Assembly (NCBI RefSeq): GCF_017354985.1
Contig: NZ_CP071501.1
Coordinates: 3,387,001-3,451,000, forward strand
Reading direction: 5' to 3'
Source: Shewanella cyperi
GTDB lineage: Bacteria; Pseudomonadota; Gammaproteobacteria; Enterobacterales; Shewanellaceae
DNA: 64,000 nt
Position numbers and translations under genes: made by a program. The notes beneath the pieces are model-generated. The model was given only the letters and a program-made list of their open reading frames with translations. It was not told the DNA's origin and made no database searches. Position 1 is the first letter of the stretch; the number at the start of each line of letters is the position of its first letter. Shown here piece after piece: positions 48,420 through 60,278 of this stretch.

Positions 48420-48446
48420 TAAAAAGGCCGCTTTACGCGGCCTTAT
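48420..48446 (-). terminator. terminator of purA
   Basis: On the minus strand the stem AAGGCCGC/GCGGCCTT with a GTAAA loop is followed by TTTTTATT. Confidence 0.85.
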
Positions 48447-48453
48447 CACAACA

Positions 48454-49782
<1,329 letters not shown>

Positions 49783-49815
49783 TTAACAGACCAACAGGGG
49801 GGACAAGCAAGATAT

Positions 49816-50004
49816 TTATGAAAAAATAATCAGCAAAACCAGGCCTGCAGTGACCAAACCACCACCAATTCGACGCAAAACATACTGATTTTGATTGGAA
49901 ATTTCGTTCAAATATTGCTTCCAACGATTTGGGAATAATAATGGACCCAAACCTTCTAAAATCAATACCAGCGCCAGAGACAGCATCATGAGTTGCAGCG
50001 ACAT
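49816..50004 (-). CDS. DUF2065 family small membrane protein (YjeT-like)
   Basis: This 62-residue protein has two hydrophobic segments with the family sequence LVLILEGLGPLLFPNRWKQYL and a second helix near the end. GGAGGG precedes the ATG at 50004, which decides this start over one 18 codons upstream. Function is unknown. In E. coli the homologue lies between hflC and purA; hflKC is not in this window. Confidence 0.88.
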   Translation of the reverse strand: MSLQLMMLSLALVLILEGLGPLLFPNRWKQYLNEISNQNQYVLRRIGGGLVTAGLVLLIIFS

Positions 50005-50208
50005 CTTTCCCTCCTTTTTCTGAGTTTTCAGTGTGCCCCGACAACCAAAAACTGGCAAGTCAATCGCAAGTCTTTATTTCAAAGGCACTTTAAAGTCGTT
50101 CAAGATGTTCTGCCTCGTAACAGCCCCCAGGATGAGACATCCTTCATCCAGAGAAAAGCTAACCAGTAAACCCAGACTTTCACCGCTTTCAGACAATTTA
50201 AGGGCAAT

Positions 50209-50236
50209 AAAAAACCCGGCACAGGCCGGGTTTTTT
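50209..50236 (-). terminator. terminator of rplM-rpsI
   Basis: CCCGGC/GCCGGG around ACAG is flanked by A-runs and T-runs; on the minus strand it lies about 25 bases after the rpsI stop. Confidence 0.9.
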
Positions 50237-50261
50237 GATGCACAAACCTCTCGTCGCGATA

Positions 50262-50654
50262 TTAACGCTTGGAGAACTGTGGCTTACGACGTGCTTTACG
50301 CAGACCCACTTTCTTACGCTCAACTTCACGAGCGTCACGGGTAACGAAACCAGCAGCACGCAGAGTAGGACGCAGAGCCTCATCCAGTTGCATCAGAGCA
50401 CGGGTGATACCGTGACGGATAGCACCGGCTTGACCAGTGATACCACCGCCTTTAACGGTTACATAGATGTCCAGCTTCTCAGTCATTTCAACCAGTTCGA
50501 GAGGTTGACGAACAACCATACGAGCGGTTTCACGACCGAAGTAAACATCCAGAGGACGTTGGTTAACGATGATGTTACCACTGCCTACTTTAGCGAATAC
50601 GCGAGCGGTAGAAGTTTTGCGACGGCCAGTGCCGTAGTACTGTGTTGCAGCCAT
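50262..50654 (-). CDS. rpsI: ribosomal protein uS9
   Basis: This 130-residue 30S protein has [15 protein letters not shown] at the N terminus and the C-terminal [17 protein letters not shown] tail that reaches the P-site tRNA. It lies 14 bases after rplM, the universal pair. Confidence 0.98.
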   Translation of the reverse strand: MAATQYYGTGRRKTSTARVFAKVGSGNIIVNQRPLDVYFGRETARMVVRQPLELVEMTEKLDIYVTVKGGGITGQAGAIRHGITRALMQLDEALRPTLRAAGFVTRDAREVERKKVGLRKARRKPQFSKR

Positions 50655-50668
50655 TTGCTTAATCCCGT

Positions 50669-51097
50669 TTAGATATCAAGAACTTGAGGTTGTTGTGCAG
50701 CGTGGTTGTGTTCAGCGCCAGCATAAACTTTCAGCTTGCGGAACATTTCACGACCCAGAGGGCCTTTTGGCAACATACCCTTAACTGCTTTCTCGATGAT
50801 CATTTCTGGCTTGTGAGCTTGCAGCTTCTCGAAGCTGATTTGCTTGATGCCACCAGGGAAGCCTGAGTGCGAGTAGTACATTTTGCCAGCTGCTTTGTTG
50901 CCGGTCACAGTCACTTTCTCGGCATTAACAACGATGATGTAATCACCGGTATCAACGTGAGGAGTGTACTCAGCCTTGTGCTTACCACGCAGGCGACGAG
51001 CAATTTCAGTAGCGATACGACCGAGGGTCTTGCCTTCGGCGTCAACAACGTACCAGTCACGAGTTACAGTTTCTGGCTTAGCAGTAAAAGTCTTCAT
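50669..51097 (-). CDS. rplM: ribosomal protein uL13
   Basis: This 142-residue 50S protein has the family sequence [26 protein letters not shown] N terminus and [18 protein letters not shown]. It opens the rplM-rpsI operon. In E. coli L13 represses its own operon at the leader; the 5' leader here has a candidate hairpin. Confidence 0.98.
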   Translation of the reverse strand: MKTFTAKPETVTRDWYVVDAEGKTLGRIATEIARRLRGKHKAEYTPHVDTGDYIIVVNAEKVTVTGNKAAGKMYYSHSGFPGGIKQISFEKLQAHKPEMIIEKAVKGMLPKGPLGREMFRKLKVYAGAEHNHAAQQPQVLDI

Positions 51098-51202
51098 TAT
51101 TACAAAAACCCAAAGTTAAATTCTGTCTCACATGTTACCTGTTGTCAGATAACACAAAATTGCCTTTCCCGTGCCCCTTCGAGCAGAGAAATTGGCTATT
51201 AA

Positions 51203-51247
51203 AATCCGCCCAATTGGCGGAGTAACGTGGGCAGGTGGCGGATTATA
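51203..51247 (-). promoter_or_regulatory. rplM promoter -10 element and leader hairpin
   Basis: On the minus strand a perfect TATAAT (51242-51247) lies about 145 bases before rplM; the -35 is poorly conserved. Just downstream, in the leader, CTCCGCC-AATTG-GGCGGAT forms a stem of six to seven pairs. It may take part in feedback control by L13, which is inference. Confidence 0.55.
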
Positions 51248-51306
51248 GCCAAGACCTGGTTAAAAATCACCTGCTTTTTCACATTGAAAATAAAAATCCG
51301 CGACTA

Positions 51307-52419
51307 TCAGGGCAAGTGTTCCAGTGCCAGGTAATCGTGGGATTGCATTTCAATCAAGCGAGAGCGGCAACGGCGGAACTCGAAGCTTAACTGACCGTCG
51401 GTATAAATCTGCTCCAGGGGTACCGCGGCCGAAATAATCAGCTTCACATGGCGCTCATAGAACTCATCCACCAGGGCCAGGAAACGGCGGGCAATGTCAT
51501 CGCCGGTCTGCTGCGCCCCCATCTGCTCCAGACCACTTAGCAGCACGGTATGATACAGGCGAGCCAACTCCATATAGTCACGCTGGCTGCGGGGGCCGTC
51601 ACACAGGGCGCGGAAGTCCGCCAGTAACACCCCCTGGGCCTGCTGGCGAATCACTATATCCCGTCCTTCAATTTCGATGCTGTCCCGACTGATTTCAGAC
51701 TCTGGCGCCAACTGGGCAAAATAGCTCAACAGGTTGGTATCTGCCTGGGGATCGAGCGGGTAATGGTAAATCTCCGCCTGCTCCAGGGTACGCAGACGAT
51801 AGTCAATGCCCGAGTCCACGTTCAATACCTGACAATGCTTGTTGATGAGGGCAATGGCCGGCAAAAAGCGCGCCCGCTGCAACCCGTTACGGTAAAGGTC
51901 ATCGGGAATAATATTGGAGGTGGCTACCAGCACAACTCCTTCCTTGAACAGGGCCTCAAACAGGGTGCCGAGCAGCATGGCATCCGTGATATCAGAGACA
52001 AAAAATTCATCAAAGCAAATGACCTGATAACGTTCGGCCATTTGTTTGGCAATGACCAACAGCGGATCCCGGGTGCCCTTGAGCCGGTCCAGATCCAGAT
52101 GCACCTGATGCATGAAACGGTGAAAATGCGCCCTGAGCTTGCGCTGACCGGGCAGTGCCTCATAGAAGGTATCCATCAGGTAGGTCTTGCCACGGCCCAC
52201 CCCACCCCACAGGTACAAGCCCAGAACAAATTCATCGCTCTTGCCAAAGCCAATGCGGCTGCCGAGGCGGCTGAGCAAGCCCTTGGGGGCCTGAGCCTCA
52301 AGCAAAGCCTCGTAGACCCGTTGCAGGGCTTTGACCGCCTGCTCCTGGGCGAGGTCGTGGGAAAAACCTTCGCGGGTCAAATCCTGTTGGTAATGCTGCC
52401 AGGGACTCAGATGCGACAC
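51307..52419 (-). CDS. zapE: cell division protein ZapE (AFG1-type ATPase)
   Basis: This 370-residue P-loop ATPase has Walker A GGVGRGKT (72-79), Walker B VICFDEFFV and a sensor region LVATSNIIPDDLY. E. coli ZapE associates with the Z ring and affects its stability. Its location next to rplM and the deg genes is conserved. The gene that often lies between zapE and degQ in enterobacteria (zapG/yhcB) is not in the 241-base gap here. Confidence 0.94.
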   Translation of the reverse strand: MSHLSPWQHYQQDLTREGFSHDLAQEQAVKALQRVYEALLEAQAPKGLLSRLGSRIGFGKSDEFVLGLYLWGGVGRGKTYLMDTFYEALPGQRKLRAHFHRFMHQVHLDLDRLKGTRDPLLVIAKQMAERYQVICFDEFFVSDITDAMLLGTLFEALFKEGVVLVATSNIIPDDLYRNGLQRARFLPAIALINKHCQVLNVDSGIDYRLRTLEQAEIYHYPLDPQADTNLLSYFAQLAPESEISRDSIEIEGRDIVIRQQAQGVLLADFRALCDGPRSQRDYMELARLYHTVLLSGLEQMGAQQTGDDIARRFLALVDEFYERHVKLIISAAVPLEQIYTDGQLSFEFRRCRSRLIEMQSHDYLALEHLP

Positions 52420-52507
52420 TTGAATTCTTCTCTTCTAGCCTTATATGAAAATCGCAGCATGTTACCATGGCCGGCACGGCTAAGGTATAGCAGCGGCCAG
52501 ACCGCAG

Positions 52508-52571
52508 GGTGTCGTTCCGACACCGGGGCTGGCAGTTGGACTTAAAGGATTGATTAACCTTTGTTAATCAA
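52508..52571 (+). promoter_or_regulatory. hairpin and palindromic operator upstream of degQ
   Basis: A perfect seven-pair hairpin GGTGTCG-TTC-CGACACC (52508-52524) is followed by a perfect 22-base palindrome TTGATTAAC-CTTT-GTTAATCAA (52550-52571). The second adjoins the candidate promoter and looks like an operator; the binding protein is unknown. Confidence 0.45.
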
Positions 52572-52573
52572 CA

Positions 52574-52601
52574 CGAACTTTGATACAACCCCCGAGTCGG
52601 A
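52574..52601 (+). promoter_or_regulatory. candidate sigma-E promoter of degQ
   Basis: CGAACTT (six of seven bases of GGAACTT) is followed after 16 bases by TCGGA (consensus TCTAA/TCAAA-like). DegP/DegQ-type genes are often controlled by sigma E in gammaproteobacteria. A leader of about 55 bases would precede the ATG. Confidence 0.45.
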
Positions 52602-52660
52602 GGAATTAAACTGGAGCCAATTCCAGATAATCCGATACCCAGATTTGGAGCCTAACAGCC

Positions 52661-54010
52661 ATGAAAACCAAACTCAGTCTAGTTTCTGCCGCCATTCTCA
52701 GTGCCAGTCTGACCCTGGTACCCGCCGTATCCCAGGCAGCCTTACCGCAAGTCTTTGAAGGTCAAACCATGCCGAGTTTGGCCCCCATGCTGGAGCAAAC
52801 CACCCCGGCAGTGGTGTCGGTCGCCGTTTCCGGCACCCATGTGTCCAAACAAAGAGTTCCGGATGTGTTCCGCTATTTCTTTGGTCCCAACGCCCCCCGC
52901 GAGCAGGTTCAGGAACAGCCCTTCCGAGGCCTGGGCTCGGGGGTGATTATCGATGCCGACAAGGGCTACATAGTCACCAACAACCATGTGATCGATGGCG
53001 CCGACGAGATCAAAATCGGTTTACACGATGGTCGGGAAGTGGAAGCCAAGTTAATTGGCACCGACAGCGAGTCCGATATCGCCTTGTTGCAAATCGAAGC
53101 CAAGAACCTCACCGCCATCAAGGCCGCCGACTCAGATAAGCTGCGGGTAGGTGACTTTGCAGTGGCCATAGGCAATCCCTTTGGCCTGGGACAAACGGTT
53201 ACCTCGGGAATCGTCTCGGCCTTGGGGCGCAGCGGCCTCGGCATCGAGATGCTGGAAAACTTTATCCAGACGGACGCCGCCATCAACAGTGGTAACTCGG
53301 GCGGAGCATTGGTGAACCTGCGCGGCGAATTGATAGGCATCAACACCGCCATTGTGGCCCCCGGAGGTGGTAACGTGGGGATTGGTTTTGCCATACCCGC
53401 CAACATGGTGCATGCCCTGGTGCAACAAATAATTGAGCACGGCGAAGTGCGCCGCGGCGTGTTGGGGATCTCCGGACGGGATCTCGACAACCAACTGGCT
53501 CAGGGCTTTGGTCTTGATACCCAGCACGGCGGCTTCGTCAATGAAGTCCTCGCCGACAGCGCCGCCGAAAAAGCCGGTATCAAGGCGGGCGATATCATAG
53601 TCAGCGTCAATGGCCGCAAGATTAAATCCTTCCAGGAGCTGAGGGCCAAGGTGGCCACCCTGGGTGCCGGTGCCAAGGTGGAGCTGGGTATTATCCGCGA
53701 CGGTGATGAAAAAACCGTGGAAGTCACTCTGGGCGAAGCCAGTCAAACCACGGCCGCAGCAGGTGAAGTACACCCGCAACTCTCGGGTGCCAAGCTGGAA
53801 AATGCCGATAAAGGGGTGGAGATCACCGAACTTGAACAGGGCTCTCCAGCAGCACTCAGTGGCCTGCAAAAAGGCGACCTGATTGTCGGCGTCAATCGCT
53901 CCCCGATTAAAGATCTCAAGCAGTTGCGTGAAAGGCTCAAGGAGCAGGACGGTGCCGCAGCGCTGAAAATACTCCGTGGCAGAACCCAATTGTATCTGGT
54001 ACTGCGTTAA
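52661..54010 (+). CDS. degQ: periplasmic serine protease/chaperone DegQ (DegP/HtrA family)
   Basis: This 449-residue periplasmic protein has a signal peptide ending SQA (residue 26), a trypsin-like domain with H109 (TNNHVI), D139 (SESDIAL) and S213 (GNSGGAL), then two PDZ domains (about 260-350 and 370-449). It degrades or refolds misfolded envelope proteins. The length lies between E. coli DegQ and DegP; synteny with degS favours DegQ. Confidence 0.95.
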   Translation: MKTKLSLVSAAILSASLTLVPAVSQAALPQVFEGQTMPSLAPMLEQTTPAVVSVAVSGTHVSKQRVPDVFRYFFGPNAPREQVQEQPFRGLGSGVIIDADKGYIVTNNHVIDGADEIKIGLHDGREVEAKLIGTDSESDIALLQIEAKNLTAIKAADSDKLRVGDFAVAIGNPFGLGQTVTSGIVSALGRSGLGIEMLENFIQTDAAINSGNSGGALVNLRGELIGINTAIVAPGGGNVGIGFAIPANMVHALVQQIIEHGEVRRGVLGISGRDLDNQLAQGFGLDTQHGGFVNEVLADSAAEKAGIKAGDIIVSVNGRKIKSFQELRAKVATLGAGAKVELGIIRDGDEKTVEVTLGEASQTTAAAGEVHPQLSGAKLENADKGVEITELEQGSPAALSGLQKGDLIVGVNRSPIKDLKQLRERLKEQDGAAALKILRGRTQLYLVLR

Positions 54011-54015
54011 GCCCA

Positions 54016-54046
54016 GAAGCCCAGCTCCCATGCTGGGCTTCTTCTT
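54016..54046 (+). terminator. terminator of degQ
   Basis: GAAGCCCAGC/GCTGGGCTTC with a six-base loop is followed by TTCTTG, a modest T-tract. Partial read-through into degS is possible. Confidence 0.75.
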
Positions 54047-54093
54047 GATAACCATGCTAATCTAGCTCAACTTTTTACCGTTCACTGTCCCTG

Positions 54094-55167
54094 ATGATGA
54101 AACACACACTGCTCTATTTCACCAAAGCCATAGTCTTCGGTCTCTTGATGGCTGCGGTGTTCCTGCTGGTCAATCACTTGCTGGGCAATCAGGCCAATAA
54201 TCTGTTCCGGGTGCGCGATGACAATACCGCTGAACTGTCTTTTGCCAAGGCGGTTCGCCGGGCGGCTCCCGCGGTGGTGAATATTTACAGTCTCAGCATA
54301 GACCAGCGCCAGCCACTCAATTCCGGCGCCCTGCAGGGACTGGGCTCGGGCGTGATCATGAGTAAACAGGGCTATGTACTGACCAATTACCACGTGATCA
54401 AAAAGGCCGATGAAATAGTGGTGGCGCTGCAGGATGGACGCAGGTTCAGCGGTGAGGTGGTCGGTTCGGATCCGGAAACCGATCTGTCGGTGCTCAAGAT
54501 TGAAGGCGACAACCTGCCTGTGGTACCACTCAATCTCAATTCCCTGCCCCAGGTGGGGGATGTGGTGCTGGCCATTGGCAACCCCTATAACCTGGGGCAA
54601 ACCATCACCCAGGGCATTATCAGCGCCACAGGTCGCAATGGTTTGAGTTCTGGCTACCAGGACTTCCTGCAAACCGATGCCGCGATTAACGCCGGTAATT
54701 CGGGCGGCGCCCTGGTTGATACCGCGGGGGTACTGGTGGGTATCAATACTGCCGCATACCAGATTGGTGGCGAAGGTGGCGGCCATGGCATCAACTTCGC
54801 GATTCCAATCAAGTTGGCCTATTCCATCATGGGCAAGCTGATTGAAAATGGACGGGTTATCCGCGGTGCCATGGGTTTCTCTGGCATGCCCGTGGTGCCC
54901 GTGATGGCTCAGATCCTCAAGCTGCCCGATCTGCGTGGCGTTATCATTACCGATATTGATGCCGCGGGACCGGCCGCCCAAGCCAAGTTAATGCCAAGGG
55001 ATGTGATAATTCAGTATGCCGGCGAAGATGTACCCGGCGTGGATATGCTGATGGACAGGATTGCCGAAACGGCCCCCGGGACCGAGATCACTATGACCAT
55101 AATCCGTCAGGGAGAGTCCTATACCGTTCCCGTGGTAATTGGTGAGAAGGTCAGCCAGTACAATTAG
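54094..55167 (+). CDS. degS: membrane-anchored regulatory protease DegS
   Basis: This 357-residue inner-membrane protease has one N-terminal anchor (about residues 8-26), a protease domain with H100 (TNYHVI), D130 (ETDLSV) and S203 (GNSGGAL), and a single PDZ domain. DegS senses unassembled outer-membrane proteins and makes the first cut in RseA to free sigma E. Two adjacent ATG codons are possible starts. It lies 83 bases after degQ. Confidence 0.95.
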   Translation: MMKHTLLYFTKAIVFGLLMAAVFLLVNHLLGNQANNLFRVRDDNTAELSFAKAVRRAAPAVVNIYSLSIDQRQPLNSGALQGLGSGVIMSKQGYVLTNYHVIKKADEIVVALQDGRRFSGEVVGSDPETDLSVLKIEGDNLPVVPLNLNSLPQVGDVVLAIGNPYNLGQTITQGIISATGRNGLSSGYQDFLQTDAAINAGNSGGALVDTAGVLVGINTAAYQIGGEGGGHGINFAIPIKLAYSIMGKLIENGRVIRGAMGFSGMPVVPVMAQILKLPDLRGVIITDIDAAGPAAQAKLMPRDVIIQYAGEDVPGVDMLMDRIAETAPGTEITMTIIRQGESYTVPVVIGEKVSQYN

Positions 55168-55193
55168 CCCGCATCCCTTCGGTAAATACTGAA

Positions 55194-55222
55194 AAAATGC
55201 CCGGCGTGTCCGGGCATTTTAT
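55194..55222 (+). terminator. terminator of degS
   Basis: AAAATGCCCGG/CCGGGCATTTT with loop CGTGT; A-runs and T-runs flank it, so it may also serve the convergent small gene. Confidence 0.88.
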
Positions 55223-55245
55223 TGAGGTGTTTGTTGAGTAGGCTA

Positions 55246-55419
55246 TCAGCGCTTATCCGTAGGGCTGGCCAAATCCACCAGCCGGACCCAAAATGCCATT
55301 TCCAAACACACCCCCAGGGCCAGCAGCACCATGGATGGCATTTTTGCACCGGCGAGATAACTCACCGCCGCGGCAAGCAGCAACAGTGCCGGTACCGCCC
55401 ACCTTGCAATCTTCATCAT
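55246..55419 (-). CDS. small two-helix membrane protein, unknown
   Basis: This 57-residue protein has two hydrophobic segments (IARWAVPALLLLAAAVSYLA and MVLLALGVCLEMAFWV) and a short basic end. I start at the ATG at 55419, where GGGAG is eight bases upstream. It lies downstream of murA on the same strand but beyond the murA terminator. No family is recognised; conservation would need checking. Confidence 0.55.
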   Translation of the reverse strand: MMKIARWAVPALLLLAAAVSYLAGAKMPSMVLLALGVCLEMAFWVRLVDLASPTDKR

Positions 55420-55464
55420 GTCCATGGCTCCCAATGCCAACCGAGATTTGTAACCATCCTATAA

Positions 55465-55494
55465 CAAAAAAACCACCGGTCAAGGTGGTTTTTT
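55465..55494 (-). terminator. terminator of the mla-murA transcript
   Basis: On the minus strand AAAACCACC/GGTGGTTTT is followed by further T residues, 24 bases after the murA stop. Confidence 0.88.
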
Positions 55495-55517
55495 AAGCAT
55501 CATATTCCAAAAAATAA

Positions 55518-57050
<1,533 letters not shown>

Positions 57051-57054
<4 letters not shown>

Positions 57055-57347
57055 TTACTGGTCTTTTCATTGAAAAAGACGTCTAAATCGTACAGAGCGA
57101 TCAGCTTGCTGATCTGTGGCGCAGGATTGACCAGCGTCAGGGCTTGGCCACGACTTGCGGCACCTTGCCACAATTCCAGCAAAAATGCGATGCCGGCACT
57201 GTCACTGTATTCGAGTTCACTCAAATCGAGGCAACCTGTGCTTGCAGCAAGCAAGTCCCCTTTTTGGTCACTCAGACGCCTGACCTCAGCGCTATCCAGG
57301 CGTCCCCTGATCCGGCAGCTGTCACCGTCACAGATAAACTCGATCAC
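57051..57347 (-). CDS. mlaB: phospholipid transport STAS protein MlaB
   Basis: This 98-residue STAS-domain protein is the cytoplasmic partner that stabilises the MlaFE ATPase complex. The STAS pattern is visible in GCLDLSELEYSDSAGIAFLL. Both ends overlap neighbours by four bases (mlaC and ibaG), showing tight coupling. Confidence 0.9.
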
Positions 57348-57991
57348 TGGGCAGCCACCTTTTCGACTTTGTCTTTGCGGGTCACTTTGGCAATGGCTTT
57401 TTCCTTAAGCATGTTAATCACGGCTTCTATGCCTTGCTGACGGATGATATTGCCTATTTCGGATTGCTTGGAAGACAGCAGGCTGACGCCTTCGGCCACC
57501 AGGTCAAATGCCTTCCAGCTGTCATCCTTCAAGCGACGTACCTTGAACAGCAGCTTGATTGGCGGACGGCCTTTCTCAATGATCTGCACATTGACCTCAA
57601 CCATTTTCTCGGCGGCAAAGTCGGCAGTCGGGGAAAACTCCACCGCCTGATTGGTGTATTCGGTGAAGGCCTGGGCATAGGTTGCCACCAGGTATTCCTC
57701 GAACGCCGCCACGAAACGATTGCGCTGGTCTTCGGTGGTCTCTTTCAGATACTGACCCAGCACCTTGTATGACGCATACTTGTAATCAATGTAGGGCATC
57801 AGCTCTTCACGCACTATCACCTTGAGGTGATCCTGATTTGCCTCAATCAGATCGTGATCGCGGTTGAAACGATCAAAAGTATTGTTGGATACCTCACGCA
57901 CCATGGCGTAGGGGTCCATGGTGTTGACCTCAGCGGCCTGGGCCAGGCCCAGCCACAGACTCATTATCAGGCCAAGTACGACTTTAAACAT
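57344..57991 (-). CDS. mlaC: periplasmic phospholipid carrier MlaC
   Basis: This 215-residue exported protein has a signal peptide ending AQA-AE (about residue 20). It shuttles phospholipids between the outer-membrane MlaA complex and MlaFEDB. Typical segments are MPYIDYKYASYKVLGQYL and a later DLVAEGVSLLSSKQSEIGNI. It lies 11 bases after mlaD. Confidence 0.94.
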   Translation of the reverse strand: MFKVVLGLIMSLWLGLAQAAEVNTMDPYAMVREVSNNTFDRFNRDHDLIEANQDHLKVIVREELMPYIDYKYASYKVLGQYLKETTEDQRNRFVAAFEEYLVATYAQAFTEYTNQAVEFSPTADFAAEKMVEVNVQIIEKGRPPIKLLFKVRRLKDDSWKAFDLVAEGVSLLSSKQSEIGNIIRQQGIEAVINMLKEKAIAKVTRKDKVEKVAAQ

Positions 57992-58002
57992 GGCACGCTC
58001 TC

Positions 58003-58476
58003 CTATTTATCCTTGGAACCCATACTGTACAGGAACTGACCTATCAGATCCTCCAGTACCAGTGCAGAACGGGTGTCTTCAATACGATCGCCATCGGTCA
58101 GGATGGCGACATCATCATCAACAAAACCGGGAACCAGGCCAAGGAATTGCTCCCCCAACAAGCCCGAGGTCAGTATCGCCAGGCTGCTGGTTTCGGGAAA
58201 GCCGGCATAACGCTTGTCCATGGTCAAAGTCACAACGGGTTCCAGCTTGTCAGGATCCAGGTTAATGGCACTGACACGACCCACCACCACGCCACCGACC
58301 TTCACAGGTGAACGCACCTTAAGGCCGCCCACATTGGCGAATCGGGCATAGAGGGTATAAGTGCCCTCGTTTGTTTTAACTTCCACATTGGCGACCTTGA
58401 ACACCAGCACCAAAAAAGCAGCGATACCGGCCAGCAGGAAGGTTCCAACCCAAATCTCTATTTTACGTGTCGACAT
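58003..58476 (-). CDS. mlaD: MCE-domain protein MlaD
   Basis: This 157-residue protein has one N-terminal membrane helix (about 9-26) and an MCE domain with VGGLKVRSPVKVGGVVVGRV. MlaD hexamers form the periplasmic ring through which lipid passes. The length is a little below E. coli MlaD, the difference being in the tail. Confidence 0.95.
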   Translation of the reverse strand: MSTRKIEIWVGTFLLAGIAAFLVLVFKVANVEVKTNEGTYTLYARFANVGGLKVRSPVKVGGVVVGRVSAINLDPDKLEPVVTLTMDKRYAGFPETSSLAILTSGLLGEQFLGLVPGFVDDDVAILTDGDRIEDTRSALVLEDLIGQFLYSMGSKDK

Positions 58477-58516
58477 CTCTTAAACCCTTGTAGCAAATCC
58501 TTCAGCAACGGATGCA

Positions 58517-59296
58517 TTAACCAAACATGATAGCGGTAAGCAAAAAATCCAGGGCCAACACCGCCAGGCTGGACTGCACCACGGTTGAGGTGGTGGCCTT
58601 GCTGATCCCCTCGGGATTGGGCACCACTTCGTAACCCCGATACAGGGCTATCCAGGTCACTACCACGGCAAAGACCACGCTCTTAATCAGGCAGTTGGCT
58701 ATATCCTGCCGCCATTCAACGGCGGCCTGCATAATGGACCAGAAGGAGCCACTGTCGATGCCCTTCCATTCCACGCCCACCAAATGCCCCCCCCAAATAC
58801 CCACAGTGGTGAACAGCAAGGCCAGCAGCGGCATACTGATCACCCCGGCCCAGAATCTGGGTGCGATTATCTGCCGCAGGGGATCTATGGCCATCATTTC
58901 CAGGCTGGAAAGCTGTTCAGTGGTTTTCATCAGGCCAATTTCTGCCGTCAGCGCCGAACCGGCGCGACCGGCAAACAGCAGCGCCGTTACCACAGGCCCC
59001 AGCTCCCGCAACAGACTCAGGGACACCATGGGGCCCAGGCTGTCCTCGGTGCCAAAATCCACCAAAATCGTGTAGCCCTGCAATGCCAGTACCATGCCGA
59101 TAAACAACCCGGACACCAGGATGATCACCATGGACTGCACACCTACAACGTAAAGCTGTTTGATCAGCAGTGGCGTGCCCTTGGCTGGTCTTGGCACCCG
59201 CATGACTGAGCGCCACAGCATAACCCCGGCCCGACCGAGGCCGGTCACCAGTTCTATGGCTCCGGCACCCAGGCGGGCGATTAAATCAATCAACAC
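58517..59296 (-). CDS. mlaE: lipid transporter permease MlaE
   Basis: This 259-residue permease has five to six membrane segments and the family stretch [21 protein letters not shown]. It is the inner-membrane pore of the Mla phospholipid transporter. I use the GTG at 59296, which overlaps the end of mlaF and has GGAG seven bases upstream; this gives the usual length of about 260. Confidence 0.95.
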   Translation of the reverse strand: MLIDLIARLGAGAIELVTGLGRAGVMLWRSVMRVPRPAKGTPLLIKQLYVVGVQSMVIILVSGLFIGMVLALQGYTILVDFGTEDSLGPMVSLSLLRELGPVVTALLFAGRAGSALTAEIGLMKTTEQLSSLEMMAIDPLRQIIAPRFWAGVISMPLLALLFTTVGIWGGHLVGVEWKGIDSGSFWSIMQAAVEWRQDIANCLIKSVVFAVVVTWIALYRGYEVVPNPEGISKATTSTVVQSSLAVLALDFLLTAIMFG

Positions 59297-60095
59297 CCAG
59301 TAGCTCCTTCTTATAATCCGCGGCCGGATAATGAAACGGCACCGGACCGTCCGGCTCACCACCGATAAATTGCTTCAATTGCGGATTGTCCGCCTGCTTC
59401 AGCTCGGCCGGCGTACCGTGAGCTATGACTTTGCGGTCGGCTATCACATACACATAGTCGGCAATGCCAAGCACCTCATCCACATCGTGGGAAACCACTA
59501 CCGAGGTCAAATTGAGGGCATCGGATAACTCCCTGATGAGCTTAACCAGCACCCCCATGGAAATGGGATCCTGGCCGGCAAAGGGCTCATCGTACATCAC
59601 CATTTCCGGCTCCAGCGCTATGGCGCGGGCCAAAGCCGCCCGCCTTTGCATACCGCCGGACAATTCATTGGGCATCAGGAAAGCAGCACCGCGCAGTCCC
59701 ACGGCCTCCAGCTTCATCAGCACTATGCGGCGGATGATGGATTCCGGCAGCCCCGAGTGCTCCCGCAGTGGAAATGCTGTGTTATCAAACACATTCATAT
59801 CGGTAAACAGGGCACCGCTTTGGAACAGCATGCTCATGCGCTTGCGCAGTTCAAACAGTTCGCTGCGGCTGGCCTGATGCACATCGACACCATCAAACAG
59901 CACCTGGCCCTGATCCGGAGTCAATTGACCCCCTATCAGTTTCAGCAGCGTGGTTTTACCTATGCCACTGGGCCCCATGATGGCCGTCACCTTGCCCCTG
60001 GGAATGCGTAAACTGATATCGTCATAAATAATCCGCTCGCCGCGGCTAAATCCCAGATTACGGATTTCGACCAGCGTACTGGCAGTTTGATTCAT
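59286..60095 (-). CDS. mlaF: lipid transporter ATPase MlaF
   Basis: This 269-residue ABC ATPase has Walker [10 protein letters not shown] (41-49), signature LSGGMQRR (145-152) and Walker B MVMYDEPF (about 166-172). It drives MlaE. It opens the mlaFEDCB-ibaG-murA run and is divergent from yrbG. Confidence 0.96.
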   Translation of the reverse strand: MNQTASTLVEIRNLGFSRGERIIYDDISLRIPRGKVTAIMGPSGIGKTTLLKLIGGQLTPDQGQVLFDGVDVHQASRSELFELRKRMSMLFQSGALFTDMNVFDNTAFPLREHSGLPESIIRRIVLMKLEAVGLRGAAFLMPNELSGGMQRRAALARAIALEPEMVMYDEPFAGQDPISMGVLVKLIRELSDALNLTSVVVSHDVDEVLGIADYVYVIADRKVIAHGTPAELKQADNPQLKQFIGGEPDGPVPFHYPAADYKKELLGVD

Positions 60096-60278
60096 AGTGG
60101 ATTCCGGTAACTGAAATGGGGTGACATAGGCCTTCCTGGCGCTGTGCTGAAGAGGGGCAAATTGTACGGAATTGCACAGCAGGCTACAACCGCCTGCATA
60201 CTAACTTCCTACTGATACTTTCAATTTGCCTGATTTCCAGCGAAAATGCGCCTTTATCACCCGTATTATTGTGAATAA

